Assembly (NCBI RefSeq): GCF_013523055.1
Contig: NZ_JAAMQM010000006.1
Location: 1-64,000 of the forward strand
Length of the DNA: 64,000 nt
From: Pseudomonas capeferrum
Lineage (GTDB): Bacteria; Pseudomonadota; Gammaproteobacteria; Pseudomonadales; Pseudomonadaceae
Direction: 5' to 3'
This document shows, piece by piece, positions 1 to 7,291 of this stretch; positions within the stretch are counted from its first letter, which is position 1; every line of letters begins with the position of its first letter. Position numbers and translations under genes: made by a program. The notes under the pieces are model-generated. The model was not told the DNA's origin and made no database searches. It saw only the letters and a program-made list of their open reading frames with translations.

Positions 1-54
1 GGGCAAGCCCGCTCGCCACTGGTGCACGGTTCCTGGTGGCGAGCGGGCTTGCCC
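1..54. repeat. REP-type palindrome, cut by window start
   Basis: Two perfect 19-base inverted arms, GGGCAAGCCCGCTCGCCAC at 1-19 and its complement at 36-54, enclose a 16-base loop. The core is the same as in the larger palindrome at 47551-47667, so this is a dispersed Pseudomonas REP element. The right arm continues CGCGATGAGGCC, so the left arm is truncated by the window edge. Confidence 0.85.
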
Positions 55-200
55 CGCGATGAGGCCGGCAGCATCACTGAAGATTTCGGAAGCCAAACAA
101 GAGCACCAGCCAACGAAAATTGATGGCTTTTGCTTTACTGACCAGCATTAGGCGCCGGACCTACCTTTACTGCTCTTTTTCCACATGCCTTCAGCGCGGC

Positions 201-222
201 CGAGACGATTTTTACTGTCTCG
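201..222. other. Short hairpin upstream of hemO
   Basis: CGAGAC (201-206) and GTCTCG (217-222) form a 6-bp stem around a T-rich loop, 50 bases before the hemO start. It could be the 3' end of an upstream transcript or a leader structure. I see no convincing Fur box in 60-272 although hemO genes are usually iron regulated. Confidence 0.25.
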
Positions 223-272
223 ACTCGCCTGGTTCGTCTTGTCACTAGATACCCGAATTCAAGGATGCTCTC

Positions 273-881
273 ATGACTGCCACCTCCTCCCCCGAACGCG
301 CCAGCCTGCGCTCGCAACGTCTCAACCAACTGACCCATGCGCCGCACGGCGAACTGGATGCGCTGGTCAAGTCCCACGCGCCATTCGATAGCCGTGAAAG
401 TTTCGCCCGCTTCGTGGTCGCTCAATACCTGTTCCAGGCGGAGCTCCAGGCGCTGTACAACGACCCTCGGCTGATCGCCATCGTCCCGGACCTGAGCCAG
501 CGTTGCCGCGCGGAGCAGGCCCTTCTGGACCTGGCCGACCTGGGCGCGCGCGCACCCTCCGCCGTCCCGGGCGCCTTGCGGGCCACGACCTTGGGTGAGG
601 CGATGGGCTGGATCTTCGTCTCCGAAGGCTCCAAACTGGGTGCCGCGTTCCTGATCAAGCGTGCCGTGGCCCTGGGGCTGTCGGACAGCTTCGGCGCCCG
701 CCACCTGGGCGAGCCGGTCGGTGGCCGTGCCGAGGGCTGGAAGCAGTTCACCCGTATACTCGACAGCCTGGAACTGAGCGCCGAGGAAGAAGCCGCCGCC
801 GAACGTGGCGCCGTCGCCGCCTTCGAGCGCTTCACCGAATTGCTCAAGCATGCCTACGCTGCCGATGCCGCGCTGGCCTGA
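273..881 (+). CDS. hemO: Biliverdin-producing heme oxygenase (HemO/PigA type)
   Basis: A 202-residue cytoplasmic enzyme that opens heme to biliverdin, CO and iron, used for heme-iron acquisition. The sequence follows the P. aeruginosa HemO/PigA pattern: LRSQRLN near the N-terminus, proximal heme ligand His25 in the HAPHGELD segment, and GWIFVSEGSKLGAAFL at 112-127, the distal helix. Residues N18, K33, F115 and K129/R130 correspond by eye to the P. aeruginosa residues tied to delta/beta rather than alpha cleavage. The ATG at 273 is preceded by AAGGA with an 8-base gap. A small membrane protein gene follows 53 bases on. No heme receptor or sigma/anti-sigma genes are adjacent. Confidence 0.9.
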   Translation: MTATSSPERASLRSQRLNQLTHAPHGELDALVKSHAPFDSRESFARFVVAQYLFQAELQALYNDPRLIAIVPDLSQRCRAEQALLDLADLGARAPSAVPGALRATTLGEAMGWIFVSEGSKLGAAFLIKRAVALGLSDSFGARHLGEPVGGRAEGWKQFTRILDSLELSAEEEAAAERGAVAAFERFTELLKHAYAADAALA

Positions 882-934
882 AACGCTCACCCGGTCGCCT
901 CATCGGCGACCGGACCGTCCCTTGCAGTGAGACC

Positions 935-1348
935 ATGACCCGAATCGCCCGCTCGAAACCGTCCCGACTGCTCTATGGGATCCTGGCCTACGTCAGTCTT
1001 GGCGTCGGCCTGGTCGCTATTGTCATACCGGGCCTGCCAACCACCGAATTCATTCTGCTCGCCGCCTGGGCGGCGACCCGCAGTTCGCCACGCCTGAGTG
1101 CCTGGCTGGAAAACCATCGGCTGTTCGGACCGATTCTGTTCAACTGGCGCAATGGCAGGATCATCCAGCGCCGTGCCAAGGTCAGCGCCACGCTGAGCAT
1201 GCTGCTGTGCGCCTGCCTGATGCTGGTGTTCCTGGAGCATCGCTGGCCGGTATTCCTGGCCATCGGTGGCATGGCCTTGGGCAACCTGTGGATCTGGTCA
1301 CGGCCCGAGCGCTTGCCGGAGCCCTGCCCGGCCGATCTGCAACGCTAG
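935..1348 (+). CDS. DUF454 (YbaN-like) inner membrane protein
   Basis: A 137-residue protein with a hydrophobic segment at about residues 11-30 that continues into the IPGLPTTEFILLAAWAATRS block typical of DUF454/YbaN proteins, and a second hydrophobic stretch at about 88-115. The function of the family is unknown. It follows hemO by 53 bases on the same strand, so the two may be cotranscribed; I recall a similar pairing near P. aeruginosa hemO. The C-terminus is short and proline rich. Start ATG at 935; the only nearby purine tract (gtgaga) is a weak ribosome site. Confidence 0.75.
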   Translation: MTRIARSKPSRLLYGILAYVSLGVGLVAIVIPGLPTTEFILLAAWAATRSSPRLSAWLENHRLFGPILFNWRNGRIIQRRAKVSATLSMLLCACLMLVFLEHRWPVFLAIGGMALGNLWIWSRPERLPEPCPADLQR

Positions 1349-1465
1349 TGGCCTGTGCGATCGGTTCGGGTTCGAATCAATCGTACAGGTCCTGACACAT
1401 TCGGATCGAACCAAGTCCCGCCCCGCGACGCCTCATATACAGCGACACCGCTCAGGAGGCCGTGC

Positions 1466-2812
1466 ATGCAACAGTTACTCAGCGACATCGCCAAAGACCT
1501 GCCGGTGGATCCCGCCGCCGTCCGCTGGCATGGCATTGGCGCCCTGCCGTCAGCCTTCGCGGTTACCGAACTGGCCAGCGCCAGCCTTGCGGCCGCGGGC
1601 CTCGCGATGGCCGATCTATTGAAAGGGCAGACCCAACAGTGCCCACTGGTACAGGTCGACCGCCGTCTCGCTTCGTTCTGGTTCGGCACCTCCCTGCGCC
1701 CGCAAGGTTGGCAGGTCCCGCCGACGTGGGACGCTCTGGCCGGCGACTACCCCACCCGCGACGGCTGGATACGTCTGCATACCAATGCGCCCTTGCACCG
1801 CAAGGCCGTCGAGCGGGTGTTGGGCAGGGCCAACGCGTGGGAGGACATGGCCAGGCAAGTCGCGCAATGGTCCTCGAACGACCTGGAGGATGCCGTAGTG
1901 GCCGCTGGCGGTTGTGCGGCCACCCTGCAAAGCTGGCCACAGTGGTGTGCCCATCCACAGGGCCAGGCGGTGAACGGCGAACCGCTGATCCTTCGCGAGA
2001 CCTTCGTGGCTGAAAAGCGCCCCTGGACCGGTTGCCAGGCGCGTCCGCTGGCCGGTGTCAAGGTCCTGGACCTGACCCGCATCCTCGCAGGGCCTGTCGC
2101 CAGCCGCCTGTTGGCGGGATTTGGCGCCGACGTGTTGCGCATCGATCCTCCCGGCTGGGAAGAGCCCGCGGCCGTGCCGGAGGTCACCTTGGGCAAGCGA
2201 TGCGCTCGCCTCGACCTGCGCCTGCCGGATGATCGCCGCCTCTTCGATACCCTGCTCGGCGATGCGGACATTCTCCTTCACGGCTACCGGGCCGATGCCC
2301 TGGAGCGGCTGGGTTACGGTCCGCTACAGCGCCGGCTGCTCAATCCCGCCTTGATCGATGTATGCCTCAATGCCTACGGCTGGAGCGGCCCCTGGAAGGA
2401 CCGCCGGGGTTTCGACAGCCTGGTGCAGATGAGTACCGGCATCGCCCGCGAAGGCATGCGCTGGCAGCAGGCCGAACGGCCCGTGCCCTTGCCAGTCCAG
2501 GCGTTGGATCATGCCACCGGATACCTGATGGCCGCCGAAGCGATCCGCGCCCTGGCCGAACGTCTGGAACAGGGCCACGGTACCCGCGCGCGGTTGTCCC
2601 TGGCGCGCACGGCCAAGCTGCTGATCGAACGCGGGACGGTCGGCGATGACCTGCCGCTGGCAAGCGAAACGGTCGCGGACCTCGATACCAAGGTCGAACA
2701 GACCCCTTGGGGACCGGCGAGACGAATCCAGTCGCCGCTCAAGGTAGGCGAGGCCGGGCTGCAATGGGCACGCGCTGCCCGCGCCTTGGGCACCGACCTG
2801 CCGAGCTGGTGA
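1466..2812 (+). CDS. CoA-transferase family III (CaiB/BaiF) protein, unusual domain order
   Basis: 448 residues from the ATG at 1466, chosen because AGGAGG sits 7 bases upstream; the reading frame stays open further 5' but without a better start. Residues about 193-215 ([14 protein letters not shown]) are the CoA-binding opening usually found at the N-terminus of family III CoA transferases, and GFD at 315-317 supplies the likely catalytic Asp317. The first 190 residues instead resemble the second half of such enzymes ([14 protein letters not shown] at about 103-116, [10 protein letters not shown] at about 151-160), so the chain looks permuted. The substrate is unknown. arcA follows after 59 bases and may be cotranscribed. 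Confidence 0.75.
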   Translation: MQQLLSDIAKDLPVDPAAVRWHGIGALPSAFAVTELASASLAAAGLAMADLLKGQTQQCPLVQVDRRLASFWFGTSLRPQGWQVPPTWDALAGDYPTRDGWIRLHTNAPLHRKAVERVLGRANAWEDMARQVAQWSSNDLEDAVVAAGGCAATLQSWPQWCAHPQGQAVNGEPLILRETFVAEKRPWTGCQARPLAGVKVLDLTRILAGPVASRLLAGFGADVLRIDPPGWEEPAAVPEVTLGKRCARLDLRLPDDRRLFDTLLGDADILLHGYRADALERLGYGPLQRRLLNPALIDVCLNAYGWSGPWKDRRGFDSLVQMSTGIAREGMRWQQAERPVPLPVQALDHATGYLMAAEAIRALAERLEQGHGTRARLSLARTAKLLIERGTVGDDLPLASETVADLDTKVEQTPWGPARRIQSPLKVGEAGLQWARAARALGTDLPSW

Positions 2813-2871
2813 TTCGTGGATCGCGTGGCGGCGCGTCCCGAGAACGGGTCGGCACATCTGGAGAGATAAAG

Positions 2872-4128
2872 ATGGTCACCGAAAAAGTGAAGTACGGCGT
2901 GCATTCCGAAGCCGGCAAGCTGCACAAGGTGATGGTTTGCGCCCCCGGCCTGGCGCACCAGCGGCTGACGCCGCACAATTGCAAGGAATTGCTGTTCGAC
3001 GACGTGATCTGGGTCGCCCAGGCCAGGCGTGATCATTTCGACTTCGTCACGCGCATGCGCGAGCGAGGCATCGAAGTGTTGGAAATGCACAATCTGCTGA
3101 CCGAAACCGTGCAGGACCCCACGGCGCTGAAATGGATACTCGATCGCAAGATCAACCCGGACACTGTGGGTCTTGGCCTGATCCACGAAGTACGCAGCTG
3201 GCTCGAAGGCCTCGAACCTCGCCTGCTGGCCGAGTTCCTGATCGGCGGCCTCGCAGGCCAGGACCTGCCAGATGGCGAAGGCGCCAGCCTCTTCAAGCTT
3301 TACAGCACATGCCTGGGGCATTCCAGCTTCATTCTGCCGCCGCTGCCCAACACACAGTTCACCCGCGACACCACCTGCTGGATCTATGGCGGCGTGACGC
3401 TCAACCCGATGTTCTGGCCGGCACGACGCCAGGAAACCCTGCTGACGAGCGCCATCTACCGATTTCATCCGCAGTTCGCCCAGGCCGACTTCCAGGTATG
3501 GTACGGCGACCCCGACCGAGACCATGGCCAGGCGACCCTCGAAGGCGGCGACGTCATGCCAATCGGCAATGGAGTGGTGCTGGTCGGCATGGGCGAACGC
3601 ACGTCGCGCCAGGCCATCGCCCAACTGGCACAGACCTTGTTCGCCAGGGGCGCGGCGGACAAGGTAGTGGTCGCCGGCCTGCCCAGGAACCGAGCGACCA
3701 TGCACCTGGATACCGTGTTCAGCTTCTGCGACCGCGATCTGGTCACGGTCTTCCCGGAAGCGATGAAAGAGATCGTGCCCTTCATCATTCGTCCCGACGA
3801 GACCAGACCCGACGGCCTGGATGTACGCCGAGAGGACAAGTCGCTCGTCGACGTAGTCGCCGAGCACCTGCGCCTGCCGGCCCTGCGCGTGGTCGAGACA
3901 GGCGGCAACCCTTTCGCGGCGGCGCGCGAGCAATGGGACGATGGCAATAACGTCGTGGCGCTGGAACCCGGGGTGGTGATCGGTTACGACCGCAACACGT
4001 ATACCAATACACTGCTGCGCAAGGCCGGTGTCGAGGTCATCACCATCAGCGCCAGCGAACTGGGACGTGGACGCGGCGGCGGACGCTGCATGACCTGTCC
4101 GATCGTGCGCGATCCGGTCGATTACTGA
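2872..4128 (+). CDS. arcA: Arginine deiminase
   Basis: A 418-residue cytoplasmic enzyme hydrolysing L-arginine to citrulline and ammonia, the first step of the arginine deiminase pathway. Length equals P. aeruginosa ArcA and the catalytic set lies at the same numbers: Asp166 (FTRDTT), Glu224 (LEGGD), His278 and Asp280 (MHLDTVF), nucleophile Cys406 in [11 protein letters not shown]. The residue before Cys406 is Arg405, where I expect His. Arg401 is kept. The start ATG at 2872 is preceded by GGAGAG. No arcD, arcB or arcC is adjacent and no ANR box (TTGAT-N4-ATCAA) was found upstream of this gene or of the preceding CoA-transferase gene, unlike the standard arc operon. Confidence 0.95.
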   Translation: MVTEKVKYGVHSEAGKLHKVMVCAPGLAHQRLTPHNCKELLFDDVIWVAQARRDHFDFVTRMRERGIEVLEMHNLLTETVQDPTALKWILDRKINPDTVGLGLIHEVRSWLEGLEPRLLAEFLIGGLAGQDLPDGEGASLFKLYSTCLGHSSFILPPLPNTQFTRDTTCWIYGGVTLNPMFWPARRQETLLTSAIYRFHPQFAQADFQVWYGDPDRDHGQATLEGGDVMPIGNGVVLVGMGERTSRQAIAQLAQTLFARGAADKVVVAGLPRNRATMHLDTVFSFCDRDLVTVFPEAMKEIVPFIIRPDETRPDGLDVRREDKSLVDVVAEHLRLPALRVVETGGNPFAAAREQWDDGNNVVALEPGVVIGYDRNTYTNTLLRKAGVEVITISASELGRGRGGGRCMTCPIVRDPVDY

Positions 4129-4316
4129 TTGTCTGCACCGCCTCGAGGGCAACGGTCAAAGATAAGCATTTTTCAATGCCGAAATGTGGCCTCTGGCCTT
4201 ACAGGCCTTCTGTGCAGTTGAGGGGCTCATCATCACGTGGTCGGATATAGGCTACCGTTGACGTCTGCACGCGAGCTTGTCGGCTCGCTCGTTCCACTGC
4301 CGAAGAGGACCGTCTC

Positions 4317-4676
4317 ATGGCCCAGTTCGAACCCGGTCACCTGCACATCGAGCGTCACGCGCTAGGCAAGGAGGACCACAGCTACAACCTGTCCATCGAT
4401 TATCGAGTCGAGCATGACCCCAAGGAAGGCATCGGCATGCAGTTCCATCTGCATGGCACGGTCGAGGACAAGGCCTTGGACGAATCCTTTTTCCTGCCCA
4501 AGGACCAGGCATTCGATTTCGCCCGCCACGCCACGCGCATTGCCCAGAAATACGGCATGCCAAAGACGGCCAGCATCGGTTCCGTGCACAAGTATTATGA
4601 CGAGATGTTCGAAGACGTGCGCCAGCAACTGGACGTGAAGTCCGGGGACCCGGTCAAGCCGGAACACCTTCAATAG
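4317..4676 (+). CDS. DUF5064 family protein
   Basis: A 119-residue soluble protein beginning MAQFEPGHLHIER, which I recognise as the Pseudomonas DUF5064 family of unknown function. It is rich in His and acidic residues (KEDHSYNLSIDYRVEHDP at about 18-35) and has no signal peptide or membrane segment. The start is preceded by GAAGAGGA 9 bases upstream. It stands alone: 188 bases separate it from arcA and 118 from gcsR, so it is probably transcribed separately. Confidence 0.7.
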   Translation: MAQFEPGHLHIERHALGKEDHSYNLSIDYRVEHDPKEGIGMQFHLHGTVEDKALDESFFLPKDQAFDFARHATRIAQKYGMPKTASIGSVHKYYDEMFEDVRQQLDVKSGDPVKPEHLQ

Positions 4677-4794
4677 CAGCGCAAGCGTCTGACACGCATC
4701 GATTGCCGACGTCCACCTCGACGGCGCGAGACGGTGTCGTTGTGTCGAGGGTCGAGGCATACTGCCTTTCTCCCCCTGCTTGGCATTTCATCCC

Positions 4795-6303
4795 ATGCGT
4801 ATCCACGTAAGCTTCATCGACCGCGTTGGCATCACCCAGGAAGTCCTGGCCCTGCTCGGTGCTCGCAATCTCAACCTGGATGCCGTGGAGATGGTCCCGC
4901 CCAACGTGTACATCGATGCGCCGACCCTGAGCCCGGCCGTGCTCGAGGAGCTGCATGACGCCCTGTTCGAGGTTCGCGGGGTAAAGTCGGTGGAGGTGGT
5001 CGACATCCTGCCGGGGCAGCGTCGGCACCTGCAACTGGATGCCCTGCTGGCGGCGATGAGCGACCCGGTGCTGGCGGTTGACAGCGCAGGCAAGGTGCTG
5101 CTGGCCAACCCGGCACTGATCGCACTCTGCGGACGTGAATCGGCGGGACGCTCGGTCGGTGAGCTGTTTGCAGACCCGGGCCTGTTGCAGGCGCTGCTGG
5201 AAAACAACTTTCACCTGCCAATGCGCGAGATGCAGCTCAACGGTCAGAGCCTGCTGCTCGATGCCACCCCTATCACCCACGCCGGCGGGCTGCTTACGCT
5301 CTACCCTCCGAACCGCATGGGCGAGCGTCTCTCGGCCTTGCATCATGATCACGCCGAAGGCTTCGACGCCCTGCTTGGCGAGTCGCCCGCCATACGTACC
5401 CTCAAGGCCCGGGCATTAAGGGTCGCCGCCCTGGATGCGCCATTGCTGATCCATGGCGAAACCGGCACCGGCAAGGAGCTGGTCGCACGCGGTTGCCACG
5501 CCATCAGCAGCCGTCACGCGGCGCCTTTCCTGGCGCTCAACTGTGCCGCCCTGCCCGAAAGCCTGGCCGAGAGCGAGCTGTTCGGTTATGCGCCAGGGGC
5601 TTTCACGGGGGCACAGCGAGGCGGCAAGCCTGGCCTGATGGAACTGGCCAACCAGGGCACGGTATTTCTCGATGAAATCGGGGAGATGTCGCCTTATCTG
5701 CAGGCCAAGCTGCTGCGCTTCCTCAACGATGGCAGCTTCCGCAGGGTAGGCGGTGACCGGGAGGTCAAGGTCGACGTGCGCATCATCAGCGCCACCCATC
5801 GCGACCTCGAGCGAATGGTTGCCGAAGGCAGTTTTCGTGAAGACCTGTTCTATCGACTGCATGTCCTCAACCTGGACGTACCACCGCTGCGTGAACGTGG
5901 GCAGGACATCCTGCTACTGGCGCACTTCTTCATGCGCCAGGCCTGCACCCAGATCCAGCGCCCGGCGTGCCAACTGGCCTTGACGACACACTCGGCGCTG
6001 CTGGCCAATCCATGGCCGGGCAACGTGCGGCAACTGCAGAACGTGATCTTCCGCGCGGCTGCCATCTGCGAGAGCAATGTCGTGGATATCGGTGACCTGG
6101 ATATCGCCGGCACTTCGGTGGCGCGCGGCCAGGATGGCGAAGTGGCGAGCCTGGAGCAGGCGGTAGGGGATTTCGAACGGGAGCTGTTGCAGCGGTTGTA
6201 TGCCAGTTACCCGTCGACACGGCAACTGGCGGGGCGTTTGCAGACGTCGCACACCGCCATTGCGCAGCGGCTGCGCAAATATGGCATACCGGGCAAGTCC
6301 TGA
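4795..6303 (+). CDS. gcsR: TyrR-like sigma-54 enhancer-binding regulator of glycine cleavage
   Basis: 502 residues, the length I recall for P. aeruginosa GcsR. An N-terminal ACT domain (about 1-75, [18 protein letters not shown]) is followed by a PAS domain (about 80-170), an AAA+ domain with Walker A GETGTGKE at 221-228 and an intact GAFTGA loop at 268-273, and a TyrR-type helix-turn-helix at the end ([20 protein letters not shown]). Intact GAFTGA means it can contact sigma-54. GcsR activates the glycine cleavage genes when glycine is present. The start at 4795 was preferred over ATG 4780 from family comparison; neither has a strong ribosome site. Its target operon lies just downstream. Confidence 0.9.
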   Translation: MRIHVSFIDRVGITQEVLALLGARNLNLDAVEMVPPNVYIDAPTLSPAVLEELHDALFEVRGVKSVEVVDILPGQRRHLQLDALLAAMSDPVLAVDSAGKVLLANPALIALCGRESAGRSVGELFADPGLLQALLENNFHLPMREMQLNGQSLLLDATPITHAGGLLTLYPPNRMGERLSALHHDHAEGFDALLGESPAIRTLKARALRVAALDAPLLIHGETGTGKELVARGCHAISSRHAAPFLALNCAALPESLAESELFGYAPGAFTGAQRGGKPGLMELANQGTVFLDEIGEMSPYLQAKLLRFLNDGSFRRVGGDREVKVDVRIISATHRDLERMVAEGSFREDLFYRLHVLNLDVPPLRERGQDILLLAHFFMRQACTQIQRPACQLALTTHSALLANPWPGNVRQLQNVIFRAAAICESNVVDIGDLDIAGTSVARGQDGEVASLEQAVGDFERELLQRLYASYPSTRQLAGRLQTSHTAIAQRLRKYGIPGKS

Positions 6304-6650
6304 TACTTGTTGCCAAGCCATCACGTTCTTCAGATTTCTCCTGTTTGTTCACAGGATACCTTCCCGAATACGCCCGCGCAGAATGGTGACATTGCAATCA
6401 GGCATGTCACCGGGGAACTCCAGAAACATCTTCCTCCATTGGCTAATTCGTCAAGAGAGAATAAACGTTCGATCCTTGGATATGGCAAAAGAGTAGCGTG
6501 ATGTTCGAACTCGATTTTTACGGAACACTGGTAGCGGCCTCGTTATTTCTGCGCTGATAAATTGACATTATCCTCAGTCCAGGCAGCAACAACTCATAAG
6601 AGACATATTTCTTCACAAAACCAAGTATCATGCCCAGAACTGGAATGAAT

Positions 6651-6667
6651 TCAATACAGTGTATTGA
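6651..6667. promoter_or_regulatory. Perfect 17-base palindrome TCAATACA-G-TGTATTGA
   Basis: Eight-base arms around one central base form an exact palindrome in the gcsR-gcvH gap, about 160 bases upstream of the sigma-54 promoter. It overlaps the TyrR-like box at 6660-6677. It may bind GcsR or another dimeric regulator. Confidence 0.45.
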
Positions 6668-6677
6668 TTTAATTACA
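6660..6677. promoter_or_regulatory. TyrR-box-like site TGTATTGATTTAATTACA
   Basis: The 18-base sequence has the TGTA-N10-TACA layout of TyrR boxes, the family to which GcsR belongs. It is a weaker match to the GcsR pattern than the site at 6741-6758. Confidence 0.35.
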
Positions 6678-6740
6678 GGCTTGGCGTGACACTGCCAAGT
6701 AAGGGCGTGGGCGCCCTGCCGCCATGACTTTCCCTGAGAT

Positions 6741-6758
6741 CGGAACGATTTCATTACA
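6741..6758 (-). promoter_or_regulatory. Probable GcsR binding site
   Basis: CGGAACGATTTCATTACA read on the minus strand gives TGTAATG-N4-CGTTCCG, differing at one position from the pattern TGTAACG-N4-CGTTCCG that I recall for P. aeruginosa GcsR. It lies 63 bases upstream of the sigma-54 promoter, a normal enhancer distance. Only this one strong copy is evident, whereas I recall three tandem sites in P. aeruginosa. Confidence 0.6.
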
Positions 6759-6821
6759 TAAGCTTTCCACCTCTTCCTACGATTAGATACAACCTGTTGA
6801 TTTCAATGACTAAATTTTAGA

Positions 6822-6837
6822 TGGCCGGGTTCTTGCT
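6822..6837 (+). promoter_or_regulatory. Sigma-54 promoter of gcvH-gcvP-sdaA-gcvT
   Basis: TGGCCGGGTTCTTGCT matches the sigma-54 consensus TGGCACG-N4-TTGCW with exact -24/-12 spacing (GG at 6823-6824, GC at 6835-6836). Transcription would begin near 6848, about 50 bases before gcvH. The intact GAFTGA of GcsR agrees with this reading. Confidence 0.7.
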
Positions 6838-6898
6838 AAGGAGCTAAAACCAAGTGTGGCCCCACCGCGCCCACGCCCCGCTTCCCCAAGGAGTCTCC

Positions 6899-7282
6899 AT
6901 GAGCGAGTTGCGTTTCACCGAAGATCACGAATGGCTGCGTGTCGAAGCCGATGGCAGTGTCACCGTCGGTATTACCGCCTATGCTCAGGACGCCCTGGGC
7001 GATGTGGTCTTCGTGCAACTGCCGGAACTGCAGCACTATGAGAAAGGCGCCGAAGTATCCACCGTCGAATCGGTGAAGGCTGCCAGCGGCGTCTACATGC
7101 CGCTGACAGGCGAAGTGGTCGAGGTGAACGAGCAACTCGATGCCAACCCCGAGCAGGTCAACGAGGACCCGCTGGGCCAGGGATGGTTCTTCCGCTTCGT
7201 ACCGGACGATGCCGACGCCGTGACGGCCCTGCTCGACCAGGATGCCTACGATCGCCTGCTCAATGCCAACGCTGACGCCTGA
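6899..7282 (+). CDS. gcvH: Glycine cleavage system H protein
   Basis: A 127-residue lipoyl carrier that shuttles the aminomethyl group from glycine between the P, T and L proteins. It begins MSELRFTEDHEWLRV, and the lipoylated Lys60 sits in the ESVKAASGVY motif. The ATG at 6899 has AAGGAG 8 bases upstream, better than any earlier start in frame. It is first in the operon, with gcvP 9 bases downstream. Cytoplasmic. Expression should depend on sigma-54 and GcsR. Confidence 0.97.
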   Translation: MSELRFTEDHEWLRVEADGSVTVGITAYAQDALGDVVFVQLPELQHYEKGAEVSTVESVKAASGVYMPLTGEVVEVNEQLDANPEQVNEDPLGQGWFFRFVPDDADAVTALLDQDAYDRLLNANADA

Positions 7283-7291
7283 GGAACGACC

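Larger units (their letters stand above)
6304..6898. other. AT-rich control region of the gcv operon, 595 bases
   Basis: No gene that I can support. The G+C content is visibly lower than in the surrounding genes. The region holds a perfect 17-base palindrome, a TyrR-box-like sequence, a good GcsR-type site and a sigma-54 promoter, all listed separately. Short open frames on both strands (for example a 78-codon frame on the minus strand, 6518-6754) lack family resemblance. Confidence 0.6.

Noticed and set aside
4129..4316. Possible remnant of arcB or arcC after arcA
   Set aside because: No translated segment resembled ornithine carbamoyltransferase or carbamate kinase.
6518..6754. 78-codon minus-strand frame in the gcsR-gcvH gap with a fair ribosome site
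   Set aside because: It overlaps the GcsR-type site, shows no family resemblance and lies in AT-rich control DNA; kept only as a remote possibility.
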